From the NCBI GenBank assembly GCA_030063045.1, contig JAQSEB010000047.1, positions 992,001 to 1,056,000 of the forward strand: a stretch of DNA of 64,000 bases, read 5' to 3'. The notes under the pieces were generated by a model. The model did not search any database and had not been told where the DNA came from. It saw only the letters and a program-made list of their open reading frames with translations. The stretch comes from Pratylenchus scribneri. Lineage: Eukaryota > Nematoda > Chromadorea > Rhabditida > Pratylenchidae. The translations under genes and the position numbers were made by a program. Numbering within the stretch: position 1 is the stretch's first letter; each line of letters starts with the position of its first letter. Below, in pieces: positions 11,191-23,265 of this stretch.

Positions 11191-13443
11191 GTTGCTTCCT
11201 TCAGGCTTAATGACAAAAATGAGTGAAAGAATGGTGCAAATTTGGGTTGAAGTGTTTTTTGGAGGATTATAATTAGTGTGGATGTGAATGAATTGAGAAA
11301 GATTATATAATTTTGAATGAAGAATTGCAGAACCAAATTGGTGTGAACCAACCAATTGAGCGGAGCGGAACAATTTTGTAATTATTGTGTATTACCATAC
11401 CGAAATACTTTTATGTCAAGTTCTCTATGTGAAATGTCATTCGACTGTTTTTTGCGCAATTTTAGCCCCCTGCAAGACTTTGCCATGTAGGAAAAATAAA
11501 TTGTAATCTTTTGATTCTTTTTACTTAAATATGTCCATTAAAATAAATTTGCATCCAATTCAAATGCTTCCAATTCTGCGAAATATATTCATAAAAAGCC
11601 CATTTATTCTGCCACCAAATGCTTTCCAATTTAACCTCCATTTTTAAATGGCCCCCATTTATTATCATTGCCATTCATTTCATTTTCCCCGTTGCCCCTC
11701 ATCAGCACATTTCCATCCAATTTTAATTTCCCCACTTGCTGCTGCTGGGCCCATCATTCATTCATTACTGCCAGCCTCCCATCCCATAGCTCCATCCAAT
11801 TTTGCTGTTGGGTATTCCATCTATTCCTCCCTTTTTGCCTTCCCTCATTCATTCATTCATTTGGTCGTTGTTGTTTTTGTTGCTGTTTTTTTATTGCCAG
11901 CCGACATTTTCCCTCCTCATATTCGCCAAAGCTCTTTGCACTTTTCCTCATGGTTCACTCAAATGCTCCCCAAAATTTCAGCCACTTTTATTTAAATGTT
12001 TTGCCCTTTTTATCCTCTTTTCTTCCGCCATCAATTTCCGTCCATATTTTGCCTCCAAATACCACCCAAAATGGACTCTTGACTCCATCAAATTCATTTC
12101 CATTTCCCTCAAATTTCCATTGTTCATTTCCGAGAGGCATGGATTAGCCCAACATTGAGGCCACCGCCCAACTATGCAGGGGCGGAAAAGGCCATTTGGG
12201 TGGCTGGCAGAAGGAAAAGGAAGGAAGCCGAAAGGACTCGGTTGGCCTTCCATCCAACTCAAAATTCATCGACTTTTCTTTTCTTTCTTCCGTCCTCCGG
12301 CTGGGCTAATTGAGTTGGTCTTCCTCTCGCCCTTCCATTTTTCACGTCCAACCCCCTTAAAATCGCCACCAATGTCCAAAGGCTTGAAAGTCAAACAAAT
12401 CCCCCAACTCCAATGTTTTCATTCTTTCCATTCTTTTCATTTCTTTCTTCTTTTTTTGGATGAAAATTAAAAATAGAAACATTAAAAGGAGAAATAAGAT
12501 ACTACTTAATTTCCCCGGGGATTTATGCAAATTATTCATTTATATACAAAAAAATAAAGAGCAATTTCTACTTGGAGGCAATTCACTCTAATTTAAGCGC
12601 CAATCTAACAACACGCAATGCTTACTTATAATAATTAAGACGAGGAGCGGATTTGCTGTATCCATTTGTCGGCAACAATAATATATACCAAAAGAGAATA
12701 TACCAAATTCTTGCCCATTCCAGCCTTACAAATCCAAACAATTCAGTCGAAAATTCACTCCAATCCAAACGCTTCCAAAATTCGCACAAAACTTCACAAA
12801 TTGGCGCACACACAAATCCCTTTTGTGCAATTTTAAGATTGAGTCCATCCATGGATTTAGGAGGGGCTTTTGGTTGGGGTGTCGATCCGAGTCAATCCTC
12901 CCATCAACCATTCTTTTCTTCCCCATTATCCTGCGGATGGCGCGCGTCAATATTTGCGCGGCTGTCCCACAACTAAATAATCCCAACTCGCCTTTTCTTT
13001 CCATCGGCTGACCAAATCCCCCCTCACTCAATCCCCCGAATATGAACGAATCGAGTGTTGTCTCCCCCCTATCCATCCATCCATTGCCCACATCATCCAC
13101 GATTTCCCCCGAAGCCCCAATACTTTCCGCTCGGGACAGCCTCCCCCTTCTCCACCCAATTCCCGAACGCGAATAATGCAAAATACCCAACAGCCAAAAA
13201 TCCCCCCCCCCCCCCCCCCCCATTTTCCCTTTCTCCATTCCAAAGCTCGCCATTTTGCCTACCAGTGTCCAAATTCTTCCATTTTCCTCTCATCAATCAG
13301 GCAAAAATGTTCATTCATCCGTAGATTTTCCTTCCATTCATTTTAATTCCCGAAATTTTGCCCTTTTTGGCCAGACTCCTAAATTGTCCGACAAATTTCT
13401 CCCAACGGAAAGTGTTCAAATTGGCCAAATCATTCACAAAGAA
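11191..13443. other. Intergenic region upstream of CDC42 effector gene
   Basis: C/T-rich on the plus strand (11640-12460, 13020-13330), so several overlapping frames are open on both strands without any credible exon. A pure C run of about 20 bases lies at 13202-13221. No recognised gene. The promoter or outron of the CDC42 effector gene must lie near 13330-13443. Confidence 0.4.
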
Positions 13444-13927
13444 ATGTTTGAATTGCCAACAATTCGATTGCCCCGAAATGCTTGGCTTCTGAATTGTTGT
13501 GTTTCGCCACAGTCCGAGGCAATTCCATTCCATTCCATTTTTGAATCCACCTATTTCATTCCATTTTGAAGATTGCCCGAGTCCGTGTCGACCGTTCCCT
13601 GATCGGTGCTCCCAGCGATTTTAGGCATATTGGCCATTTGGGTGCCGGCGATTTGCATTCCGCCGATAATGTTTCATTCTTTTTTGGGTCATTTGAATAT
13701 TTTTTTGCTATTTTTAGGGCAATGCATTCGGCGCACTACTTCGTTCGAAAGGTGGCCCCGAGTTTGCGATGGCCATTCCCCGGGGAATTCGTGAAGCGGA
13801 TGTGCCAATTGGTGGCCAAGAAAAGGAAGGAACAAAAGAAGATTTGGATGATGAGGAAAAAGGAATGAAGCAAAAGCAGGAAAAAATGGCAGTGGAAGAA
13901 CGGCGGTGGAAAGGAGGTGATTTTTGA
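13444..13927 (+). CDS. CDC42 small effector (SPEC/CDC42SE-like) with CRIB motif
   Basis: Three exons, 13444-13518, 13572-13670, 13718-13927, giving 127 residues. Exon 1 ends in WLLNCCVSPQSE, matching the Cys-Cys membrane-anchoring N-terminus of CDC42SE proteins. Exon 2 carries the CRIB core RVDRSLIGAPSDFRHIGHLG (I-x-x-P-x-x-F-x-H-x-x-H-x-G), which binds GTP-loaded CDC42. Exon 3 has LRSKGGPEFAMAIPRG, like the SKGG segment of the family, then a charged Lys/Glu-rich tail absent from vertebrate members (79-84 residues). Intron 1 has a GC donor (GAG|GCAATT) and is 53 nt; intron 2 is 47 nt. The start chosen is the ATG at 13444. Likely role: coupling CDC42 to actin at the membrane. Confidence 0.87.
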
Positions 13928-14763
13928 GGAGGGGAATGATTGACAATTTTTGCAAGTAGAGAAGGTGGATATTGATAAACTTTTTTGTGGCCAATGGTCA
14001 GATAGATAGCTCAAAATATCGGTTTTATATGGGGATTTTTGGAAAATATCAATTTGGTTTACCCTATTTTCGATTTATTTTGAGCACATTTCGGTTTTAA
14101 TTTCATCAATTTTCTGTAACCGAAACTGAACATGAGCTACTCTAATTGTTAGCTTGAACTTTGAAAGGAAATTAGGAATTGGAAATGGGAATTTTTGGAA
14201 GGAAATTCAATGGATTCTGATGCTGGGAAATGAATTAACGATGAATCCCTTAGATTGAATTTCCCTCAGGCAAAAAATCATTCTAAAATTATTTATTTTA
14301 GTCATAATTCAAGGTTCCACATATCCACCTTCTCAAGGAGCAGATTTGATGGATTAGTTGGCCAAATTCATCCCATCCTTTCAACCAACTCATCAAAAAT
14401 CATTATAAATTTTACTTTTCAGCCAGCTGAGATCATCACCCATACCATTTTGCTCATTTCCCCTGTTGATCTTCCCATTTTTTGATGGACGTCAATTGAG
14501 CCAGCCAGCAGAAGAACAAAACGAATATTATTTTTTATTATTACGGGCCTTGCCAAACCACTAAACTAAACTCCCAAAAATTGTACAATTTTTCCATTTG
14601 ATTGAAAGTAAAGAAAATGAAAGAGAAATGGCCAAGGAATAGATAACAAAGAATGGAGGGAAATTTCATGCGATTTTAATGAAACTAATAAATTATAATA
14701 GAATCATGGTAAAAAATAATGTACAAAATGTTTCCAAAGGACAACCATTGTTCTGTAGATTTT
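13928..14763. other. Intergenic, nothing recognised
   Basis: 3' flank of the CDC42 effector gene. Short open frames only (14255-14485) with no supporting features. Confidence 0.35.
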
Positions 14764-15398
14764 AAGCATAGCCCTTTGTGGCCATGCAATCCCAAAATTT
14801 TAGCGAATTATACCGCAAATTAATCCGTACCTTTTGCACAGGGATACAATCCAAAAATATTCACATTTTATTACCAATTTCTATAATGAATTCATCAAAT
14901 TGTAGATGCGTTGGAAGGGGCACGAGAAGCCCTCATTTCAGGCTTTCTGTATTTTTTATTTGCATGGAATAGTGTCTCTCTCCTTATCTTTAATTGCATG
15001 CATCCTCCTCTCTCCATTGGAACACTCCCCTTCCAGTCTTTTGTTTATGGGAAGCATACCGCAGCATTGAAAAGTGCAACTTCATTTTATGTTGTGTCTT
15101 CAGCAGGGAAGGAGGGGAAGGCGATGAGGGAAATTGAGTGTTCCAATAGAGAAAGGAGGACATATGACAAAGAAGGATTGGAGAAAACACTATTCCGTCC
15201 ATTACAGAATAAAAATGAAAGATGCATGAAATTGGAGCCTTTCGTGCCCTTTCCAACGCATCTACAATTTGATGGACTTAATTATAGAAATTCATAATAA
15301 AATTAGGGTAAAATTGGATTAAATCCCTGTGCGAAAGGTACGGGTTATTTGCGATACAATTCGCAAAAATTTTGGAATTGCATAGCCCGAAAGGGTTA
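14764..15398. repeat. Long foldback element D, about 630 bp
   Basis: Outer inverted ends: AGCATAGCCCTTTGTGGCCA at 14765 against CATAGCCCGAAAGGGTTATA finishing at 15400 (complementary). Pairing continues inward: CCGTACCTTTTGCACAGGGA (14827) with TCCCTGTGCGAAAGGTACGG (15322), and TTGTAGATGCGTTGGAAGGG (14901) with CCCTTTCCAACGCATCTACA (15246). Fainter complementarity reaches the centre near 15080. Reading frames inside (14911-15297 plus, 14990-15256 minus) mirror each other and are products of the palindrome. Confidence 0.85.
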
Positions 15399-16054
15399 TA
15401 CTTAAAATTAAATATACAGATGAGGAAAATTGTGTTCATAAAATTGGTAATTTATATATGAATTATTATATAAATAAAAATTTAATAAGCAAAAGTTTAT
15501 AATTTAAATTTGCATTATTTTTTATTCCCTTTTGATCAGAAAAGCATGTCGCCTTCTCATTGCTTTCTTAAAATTTTTTATTCCTTTCTATCATGATAAT
15601 TTGGAATTAAAAAGGTGTAGATATTGCCTACACCGAAAGGAAAAAGCACAAAATGCTTTGACTTTGGCTAAATTATGGCCACAAAATTATGACCAAAAAC
15701 ATAATAGTTTAGATGGAATAAATAATTCATTTGGACTTCATTTCACTGCCAATTTTCCACTTTGCAAAACGAAATTAAAATTGTGAGCCACTTATCCAAT
15801 TATTACAATACAAAATGATGAATAAATTTTATTTTTTATTAAAATTAAAAATATTTTTTTATAATAAAATTTGTTCAAAAAACAAAATATAAAAATGTCA
15901 TGATGTTAAAGGGCTCATTAAGGTTAATTCATCTCAATCAGCAACGGTGAAACGGATTTTATGGCCAAATTTTGTATGCAGTGGCCAAAAAAATACCGAA
16001 AATTCCTTCCGACAAAATCACCGTCACTGCCTAACGATGAATTAACCCTAAAGG
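15399..16054. other. Intergenic; 3' flank of the GPCR gene
   Basis: Contains a 255-nt open frame on the plus strand (15532-15786) with a few Cys and Trp residues (CRYCLHRKEKAQNALTLAKL) but no ATG-supported start or partner exon. A short inverted pair GGTTAATTCATC (15923) / GATGAATTAACC (16034) flanks 15920-16046 and may be another small foldback. Confidence 0.35.
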
Positions 16055-19000
16055 TTAGACTACAGTAGTTTGTCCTTCTTCTTCCTCCTCCTCTTCTTTT
16101 CCCTGCCTTTGATCATCAATTCTTCCATTTTGGCCTATTGGCATCGATGGATCTGATGGCGGTCTTGGCGATTCAATGCCAGCCTCTCCTGCTCTCGATG
16201 GGCCATTCTCCCGTGGACTTATGCCATTAACACTGCTCAATTCGGCCATTCCAATGTGAGAAGGATCTGCCGTTGGACTCAATGTCCGTCTGGCCGTTCC
16301 ATTCACAACCCATAGGCCTTCGGGTGGTGGTCGTCGGGTTGGCGGCGTTTCGGTCTGAAAATTTAAATTTTTCCATTCATTTTTGCTCCAATTTATTCAT
16401 ATGACCCAATTAAAATTTATTAGTGAAGGGGATTAGGGTACCTTTCTGCTGGTCATTTGGGGTAACAATGCGGATGAGATGGTTTCATGCGGCAAATTGG
16501 GCACGGCCGTTGTTCGATTCCGATTGAATGGGTTAAAAAGTGTGCAAGGCTGGAGCAAAGGTTGGATTAGCTGGAGGAAGGCCGTTCGGAAGGAGTCCTT
16601 TAAATAAATTTGGAATTGAAATATTTGTTTTTTAATTCCCTTGAAAAAAAATGAAATTGCTCGAGGCATATTTTTCGGAGCAGCGAACAGCCTACTGTAT
16701 TGAGGATAGGCTGCCTAACTTGTCGCAATTTATAATAGGTAACTCATCAAGAACTGAATCAATTTTGATAATTTTGCTATCAAATTAAAGGGCAGAGTTT
16801 TGGCTATCTAATTATATAAATTTTATTTAAATTGGTTCTGAATTGATCAAATTATGCCCATAAAACCATTTAAAAATCTTTTAATATATAAATTAGCGAA
16901 AATTTCAATGTTTTTTTTTGTACATAACTCCATAAATTCTGAATCATTTTAAATAAAATTAATATTATTAAATAGCCAAAAGTCTGCTCTTTAATTTATA
17001 CAAAACCATCAAAATTGATTCAATCCTTGATTAATTATTATAAATTATAAACAGCGGCAAGTTGAGAAATATCCCTTTTTCGTTCATTGATAATTGAGTA
17101 TTTTGAAAATTTAGTTTTGGCCAAGTTTAGCTTTGAATGAATAAGAATATCGAAAATACGGCTAATTTAATGTACAATTATTTTTCCGACAAAATTCAAA
17201 GGAGCTTTTTCATAAATAATTCTCAAAATGGTTCCTAGAATAAACATCTATCTTTTAATTCTCTTTAAAAATTAAATTAAAAATGAAATTGCTTCTAGCA
17301 TTTTTTTGGTCATAGAATATTTGAATGTTTAGCATTGGTCAAAGTTTATGTTTTGAATATGAATTCCAAAAATATGGTCAATTTAATGGCCAAAGATTTT
17401 TTCCCTAGATTCAGCCCAATTTATAGGTGAATTCTTAAATAATTCCAAAATTGGCCCATACATTAATGAGGGCATAAAGCAGTGGATTCATTGAGGCTGA
17501 GACCATTCCAAGTAAATGGCAAAATAAATATTGATATTGGGAGAATGGAATCAATTCCAGCACGTGCAAAACATTGTAAATGTTCATTGGGGCCCAGGCG
17601 ACGGCATAGACCAGCACAAGGCCAAGCAATAAGGCCAATGCTTTCCTATAAATTTAATCAGAATTAAATGATATGATTCATTATATTTGTATTTTTTATT
17701 TTCAGTTGAGTTATTAATTTTAAACTTAAAAGTTAATAAAAGAATTGCTAAACTCTCTATTATGGAACTGGGTTTTTAAACCAAAATAATCGGAGACTTG
17801 CCTATTTCGTCTTTGCATTTGTTGTTTTCGGTCGCCATGCACCGTAGTGCTTGCTTTTCCTCTCCGATGGATTGTTGATCCAATTTGGGAATAGGCAACG
17901 GCCAATGCGGACAATGGCAGCAAATATCTATTAAATGATGGAATTTTTGATTTAAATTTTATGAAAAATATTTTTAGGCATCATTAAAGAGTGTTCTTTC
18001 CTTTTTATTTTAATAAAATTAAATTTAAGAGTATTAATTACTATATTAATAGTTAAACATTTATGAAATAAATGGAAAAATCCCTAGGGCAATATCAACT
18101 CACTCTTTAATTAATCTAATATGCTTTTCCAATTTTTTCCAATCTACATTTTAATTTATCGAAGCCTTATTTAGTATATTCCGAATATTTTTTTAAAAGA
18201 ATATTCCAATAATAGAGAATGCACTCACTGAATGGCCAATACGGTGAGGGTGTATGTCCGCCGGGAAAATGGCAGCCGGGTCCAACTTTTCACATCCTCC
18301 ATGCAAATTTGTGGCCTTTCCAAATCGCAAATGGCCAACTGTGAAAATGGGAAAGGAATTTTTGAAATGATTTGTGGAAATTGAAAATTACCAAGTCTTC
18401 GACATGCGGCGAATTCCATCTAAAGAAATAAAACAATGAAAATAGAATACAATAGAATTCATTTACTCCAATCAAAATCAAAAATAAAAAAAATTGCCTA
18501 AAGCATTTGTCATAATATGGCTCTCCCCAATTATATATTTACCCAACTTGGCGCCATTAAATAAATCATTATGGGCTGAACCATTTTTTAATAATTTTAA
18601 TATTAATTTAAAAGGAGTAGATTCTTGGCTATCCAATGATATTAATTTTTTTTGAAATTTGTTCTGAATTGATGAAATTATGATCCAAAAAACCCACTGA
18701 CTGAGTATTTTGTTAATCCAGAGTAAAGGTCATTTTAAATGGTTTTTGGGCATAATTCCATCAATTCTTAATCAATTTAAATAAAATTAATATCAATACA
18801 TAGTCCAAAGTCTTTTCTTTAATTTGAGAACAAAATCATCAAAATTTGTTCAATCCTTGATGAATTATTATAAAACGGCGTTGTTGACCGGCACCAAGTT
18901 GAGGCCTAACTATTTCTTTCCGACCTTCACATTTATGACCAAAATACTTTCCCATTTTTCAACAATTTAATATTCCCTCCTAAATTTGATTGGCTTACGG

Positions 19001-21079
19001 GTCAAGCATTGTGGCATCCTCGGCGGTTACGGCGGCCCCATATGGGGCGGCCACAATGAATGAGCAAACCCAAACGAACAAATAGCAAATGATTGGGGCC
19101 TTTGCCGCCAGTCGCCATTTCACTGGGCACAAAGTTAGCAGAAAACGGTCCATGGCGATTAGCACCTGAATTACAGTAAATAGTGAAAGGAAAGAGCAAA
19201 AATTGATGATTGCCTATGGTCAAAATATTTTTAGAACCAATTATTATACAATTTTAGAAACAAACTAAACAATTTTACATCATTTTCCAATAAATTGTTG
19301 GTCTCCAAATTATAAATAATTTTAATTAATGTTCAATTTTAAATAAATTCCCGGAATTTGATGATTCCAATTTTTAGAATATCATTAACTTCAGATCTTT
19401 TAAATTTGGGTTAAAATTGGAATTCTCCCAAGAATGGCCAAAATGGAAACTTTTAAACATTTTTTGGGGCCCACGCCTTTCAATTTCCTCTTTTCTAAAG
19501 GTGAGAAGTTCACAAAAAAATTTTGAGCCAAAAATTTTTTTCCCATAGACAGAAATTGGCCAAAAGAAATGTGAATATTTTCTTGGATTGACGTCAAATG
19601 CTGGGAATCGAAGAACACAACGAAAACTTTATTTTTAATGAAATTAGCCAAATTAATGTGTGCACAAATTCTTTGTAAAGGATGGAATTGATTATTTCAA
19701 AGATTATAAAATTAAATATCATCGAATTGATGGATTGACTAAAAATTTATAAAATTAAATTACCGTAAATGAATTCCCCATGGGGAATTATTTTCAACCC
19801 CTAAAAAATTGGATAAATTAGGGGTCTAACTCCTCAATTTGTGGACATTTTTGACTAAATTATAACAGATTTTGACTTTAGGGAATTTAAAAACATTAAG
19901 AAGTTACCCTGTCAAGAACTTTGGAACTTTGGAATTTGGATCATCAGAAACGAGGGTGGGGAATATAATTATAGGAGAATGGGGAATTGAAAATTTACGG
20001 TAAATCAAATTGAGGGTGGTTTTGAACTGACCAAAGTGAGGCACGAGACGAACATATTCACAGCTTGAATTGAGGCAACCAATTGACAAGCAGGTGTGCC
20101 AAATGGCCAAAAGAAGTTGAGGGAGAGGTACAGAGTGACCGGGGCCGTGATGGTGCAAAGAAGCAAGTCGGAAAAGGCCAAATTCACGATGAAATAGTTG
20201 CGCAAATTTCGAAGCTGTTAATGAGGCCAAAATTATTAATTTTCAATATTTAATTATGGTGAAAATTTTTGTCAATAAGATTTTTAGACTTTGATATTGG
20301 CCTATTGGAAAGAGGCACATCAAAAATAAGTGAATTTCCAAGAAATATATTTCATGTTTTTCAATGAGAATTCAGAATTGGGAATTGAATCCCCCAACTA
20401 TGCTAAAAAGTTCGTGCCTGGTGCAAAATTATTTAATGGATTCTAAAAACTTGAAAAACATAAGAATGAGAGGGACATTAAAAATGAACAAATTCCTAGA
20501 AATGTTTTTCAGTTTTGCATATTTTCCAATAAAAATTGAGAGAATAATTGATTTAAAATTGTTTAAAGTGCTTTAATTAGAGTGAAAAATATTCAAGATT
20601 TGCCAAAACTTGGCTCATGGTTTATTGGAAAGTGACAGATCAAAAAATAAGCCAATTTTCAAAAAAATATTTTTTACATATTTTTCAATAAAAATTCGGA
20701 ATATAATTGATTTAAAATTGTTTGGAATAAATTGCCATTTCCCCCTCCTCCAATTAATTAGTACCTGGGCAACGCGAATGAATGAAAGCAACACAAACAA
20801 ATTGGCCAAAGCGCCGAAAGAGCAAACGGCGGCATAGAGGCCGAGCAGGAGTACCGGATTTGTGTGGCGCCAATAGAAATGATTCTGAAGAAGACAGGAG
20901 AGAAAATGGGTAGGAATTTAGGTTAAATTTGGGAATTTGGGTTTTAAACCACTTACCTGAATATGGCGAACCTCCTCCAGCCAACCGCAGTCCAATTCGG
21001 TCCAATTTGGTGCGGATGGGCCCAGGGGCGAATTGGCGGCTGCCTCCAAAAGTTCATTGTCCTCGTGGGGATGGCTCAT
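16055..21079 (-). CDS. Neuropeptide Y/F-like G-protein-coupled receptor
   Basis: Ten exons join in phase to 498 residues: 20957-21079, 20765-20884, 20032-20214, 18999-19165, 18392-18419, 18229-18338, 17802-17927, 17462-17645, 16442-16597, 16055-16354. The extracellular N-terminus has an NWT glycosylation site. TM1 has GALANLFVL, TM2 NLAFSDLLL (conserved Asp), TM3 starts ACQLV and ends AMDRF (DRF, not DRY), TM4 a conserved Trp, the second loop ICDL, TM6 VAWAPMNIYNVL (the W-x-P-x-N-I pattern of NPY receptors), TM7 NPLLY. Exon 5 is a 28-nt micro-exon in the second extracellular loop. Intron 7 is GC-AG (AG|GCAAGT). The tail has a Glu run and ends TTVV, a class I PDZ-ligand form. A TTTTAG just upstream of the ATG could be a trans-splice acceptor. 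Ligand unknown; NPF/FLP peptides likely by family. Confidence 0.9.
16714..17066. repeat. Foldback element, family B copy 2 (GPCR intron 8)
   Basis: Ends CTAACTTGTCGCAATTTATA and, inverted, ATAAACAGCGGCAAGTTGAG. Inner markers CAAATTAAAGGGCAGAGTTT and AAAGTCTGCTCTTTAATTTA are complementary. It lies between exons 8 and 9 of the GPCR. Confidence 0.85.
18542..18903. repeat. Foldback element, family B copy 3 (GPCR intron 4)
   Basis: Ends CCCAACTTGGCGCC and, inverted, GGCACCAAGTTGAGG, with the same inner arms as copy 2 (ATTCTTGGCTATCCAATGAT; TAGTCCAAAGTCTTTTCTTT). Confidence 0.8.
19755..19930. repeat. Family F element (GPCR intron 3)
   Basis: Begins TTACCGTAAATGAATTCCCC and contains ATGGGGAATTATTTTCAACC, then TTGTGGACATTTTTGACTAA and TACCCTGTCAAGAACTTTGG. 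The same blocks in the same order occur at 40490-40640, 44625-44880 and 55100-55310. Confidence 0.55.
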
Positions 21080-22560
21080 TTCAGCCAATCTAAAATTTAT
21101 TTAATTTAATATTTTTGGGCCAAAAATTAAAAAAAAAAACAGGGAAGTGAAAAAATGGAATTTTGGGTCAAAAAAATTATCGGCATTTCGGGAAAGGGTG
21201 AAGGGTATTTGAGTGAAGGGACAAATAATTTTTTTTGGCCACCACTGTCCCTGCGCCCGTCAATGAACGGAGAATGGGGAAAAGGGGATTGAGCGAAAGC
21301 CGAAAGGAAAGGAAGGGGAATGCGGATGGAAGGAGGGAGGGGTGGGGGAATTATGGCGACATTTTTCTGTGGCCAGATTGTATTTGTGTGTGTGCGAATG
21401 CCGGTGCCGGCTTTTTGTCCATTCATTTTCCCTTCTCATTGCCCCCTTTAGGTTTTGTGCCCATTTTTGAAAAAAAGGCGGGGTACAACGTCGCTGGTGA
21501 AAGCCCTAAGGCCCACTTGCCCCCCTCTCCCCCTTTCATTCCATTCATATGGCTTCCTCTTATGGCCACAAGAGGTGTCTCTTCAATGAGGACATTGTGA
21601 GGATGCGCCGGGCCGAGAGCGATGGCACCGCCCAGATTTTTCTGCTCCTTGGCCATTTTTATTATAAGAACGGATTGAGGGGAAAGGCACCGCTAATGGT
21701 AAGCTTATAAAGTGGGGATTATGCCCGTAGATGGTGTTCAATGGGGATGGGGCTTACGCCGGTTCTCTGTGTTCATTCCCATATCCTTTCGCGCGTTCTT
21801 TCGGCCAAATTATGCGAGGCCAAGGCTGTTAGATATGGAGAGGGGGCATGGGTGGGAGATGCCACCTAACATTTTCATCTAATTCTTTTGTCTGTTCTTT
21901 TGGCCACAATTATGCGAGGTAAAGTCTGCTCCGATTGTGGGGTGGGGAATGCGGGGAGATGGCACCGGTCCCTACACTCCCTTGAAATTTATATGTCCCA
22001 TTTTATAGGCCATTTTATCATTCATCGTCGCCCATTCCTTCGTTTGGATTCACTTGGCCCATCTCCCTTTTCAACATCCTCTCCAGCCCCTTACCGCCAT
22101 CTGCCACCAATTTCCACATTCCGTTGCATTTAACTTAAAGGAGCACCTACGAACCGATATCCTCCTTTTTTGTGGTCATCAGCTGCTTTTCCTCACTCAG
22201 TAGGCGCGTTTTTATGGTGATGGCCATTAAAATGGAGAGTGAAAGGGGAAATGAAGCCGCCTTTTAAAACTTAGTTTGGTAAATAATAGAGGAAAAGTGA
22301 GCCCTACAAAATTTGAGCCGATTTCGTTTCTCTATGGGGTAAAGTTTTTGTGAATTTGACATTTTTTTGCCTCCTTTTTGAGGCACAATGCCACCTTTTT
22401 TGGGCTTCCATTCAATGTTTGAGGGCTTCTTCTTCCTTTGAATTGTATGTATAATTAATGATTAATCCCTTCCCCTCATATGACAAAACAAGGGATGCTG
22501 GCGTCATCAAATTCATCAATTGATGATGCCCAAAAGCAGAGTGCGCGTAGTTTTAAATGA
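21080..22560. other. Intergenic, upstream of the GPCR
   Basis: G/C-richer than average. A minus-strand frame at 21423-21656 opens with ATG and could encode 77 residues (MAKEQKNLGGAIALGPAHPH...), but it has no partner exon, domain or signal peptide, so it is not called. The rest (21660-22560) shows only purine-rich low complexity. Confidence 0.35.
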
Positions 22561-22574
22561 GCGATATGGGTGTA

Positions 22575-23265
22575 AGGGACAATTAAGATATTGGTTTTTG
22601 GCCAATACCTCAGCGAGGCAATAGCCAATCTTAGAAGGCGATATACCATTTGAAAGCCCTAAAAGTCCATTAAAAAGTAGCGATAAAATTATTGTAAAAT
22701 TTAACTTTTGATATATTTATTCGCCTTCGCATATAATAAATCTGTTTCTGAGAAAAAGATGTTTATTTTGCAAGTTTTATTTAATTTTTACCAATTAGAA
22801 AAACAACTTTTTAGAGGACATTTAGGACTCTCAAAAAGTTTATCGCTTCCGAGAATTGCTTAATTCTATATTGAGATATAAATAAAAAAGTGCGTGTAGT
22901 TTTAAATGCGGGGGCAGGCGATAATTGAGTAACTAGTACATTGGTTTTTGGCCCATATCTCAGCGAGGCAAAAGCCAATCCGAGAAGGCAATATACCAAT
23001 GGAAAGCCCTAAAAGTCCTCTAAAAAATGTCATTAAAATTATTATTAAATCTATCCTTTTAATTTAGTTATTCATCTTTGAGCATAATAAACCTGTTTTT
23101 TTGAGGAAAAGCCGCTTATTATATAAATTATTATAAATTTTCAAAAATTATTTATGCCACTTTTTAGAATACATTAGAGGGCACTTAGGGCTTTCAAATG
23201 ATATATCGCCTTCCGGGGTGGGTTAATTCCCTATTAAGATATGGCCAAAAAATAGCGCAGGTATT
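22575..23265. repeat. Two family A foldbacks in tandem (copies 4 and 5)
   Basis: Copy 4 about 22575-22890 and copy 5 about 22915-23265. Each opens with a form of TTGGTTTTTGGCCMATAYCT and CAGCGAGGCAATAGCCAATC, then GCGATATACCATTTGAAAGC, and closes with the complement. Same orientation and diverged from each other, so they look like two insertions or an old duplication rather than one element. Confidence 0.8.

Noticed and set aside
11648..12262. Overlapping ORFs of 94-159 codons on both strands
   Set aside because: The plus strand is C/T-rich, removing stops in all frames. No start, splice or domain evidence in any one of them.
12622..13333. Minus-strand ORF of 175 codons and neighbours near 13 kb
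   Set aside because: Gly/Trp-rich product crossing the pure C run at 13202-13221, mirrored by open plus frames. Low complexity, not a protein pattern.
14911..15297. 128-codon ORF
   Set aside because: Sits within foldback D, whose two arms produce mirrored open frames.
21423..21656. Possible extra 5' exon of the GPCR (77 codons, ATG start)
   Set aside because: Could not be joined to the acceptor just before the GPCR ATG in a way that adds a sensible N-terminus. The ATG at 21079 already gives a normal short receptor N-terminus.
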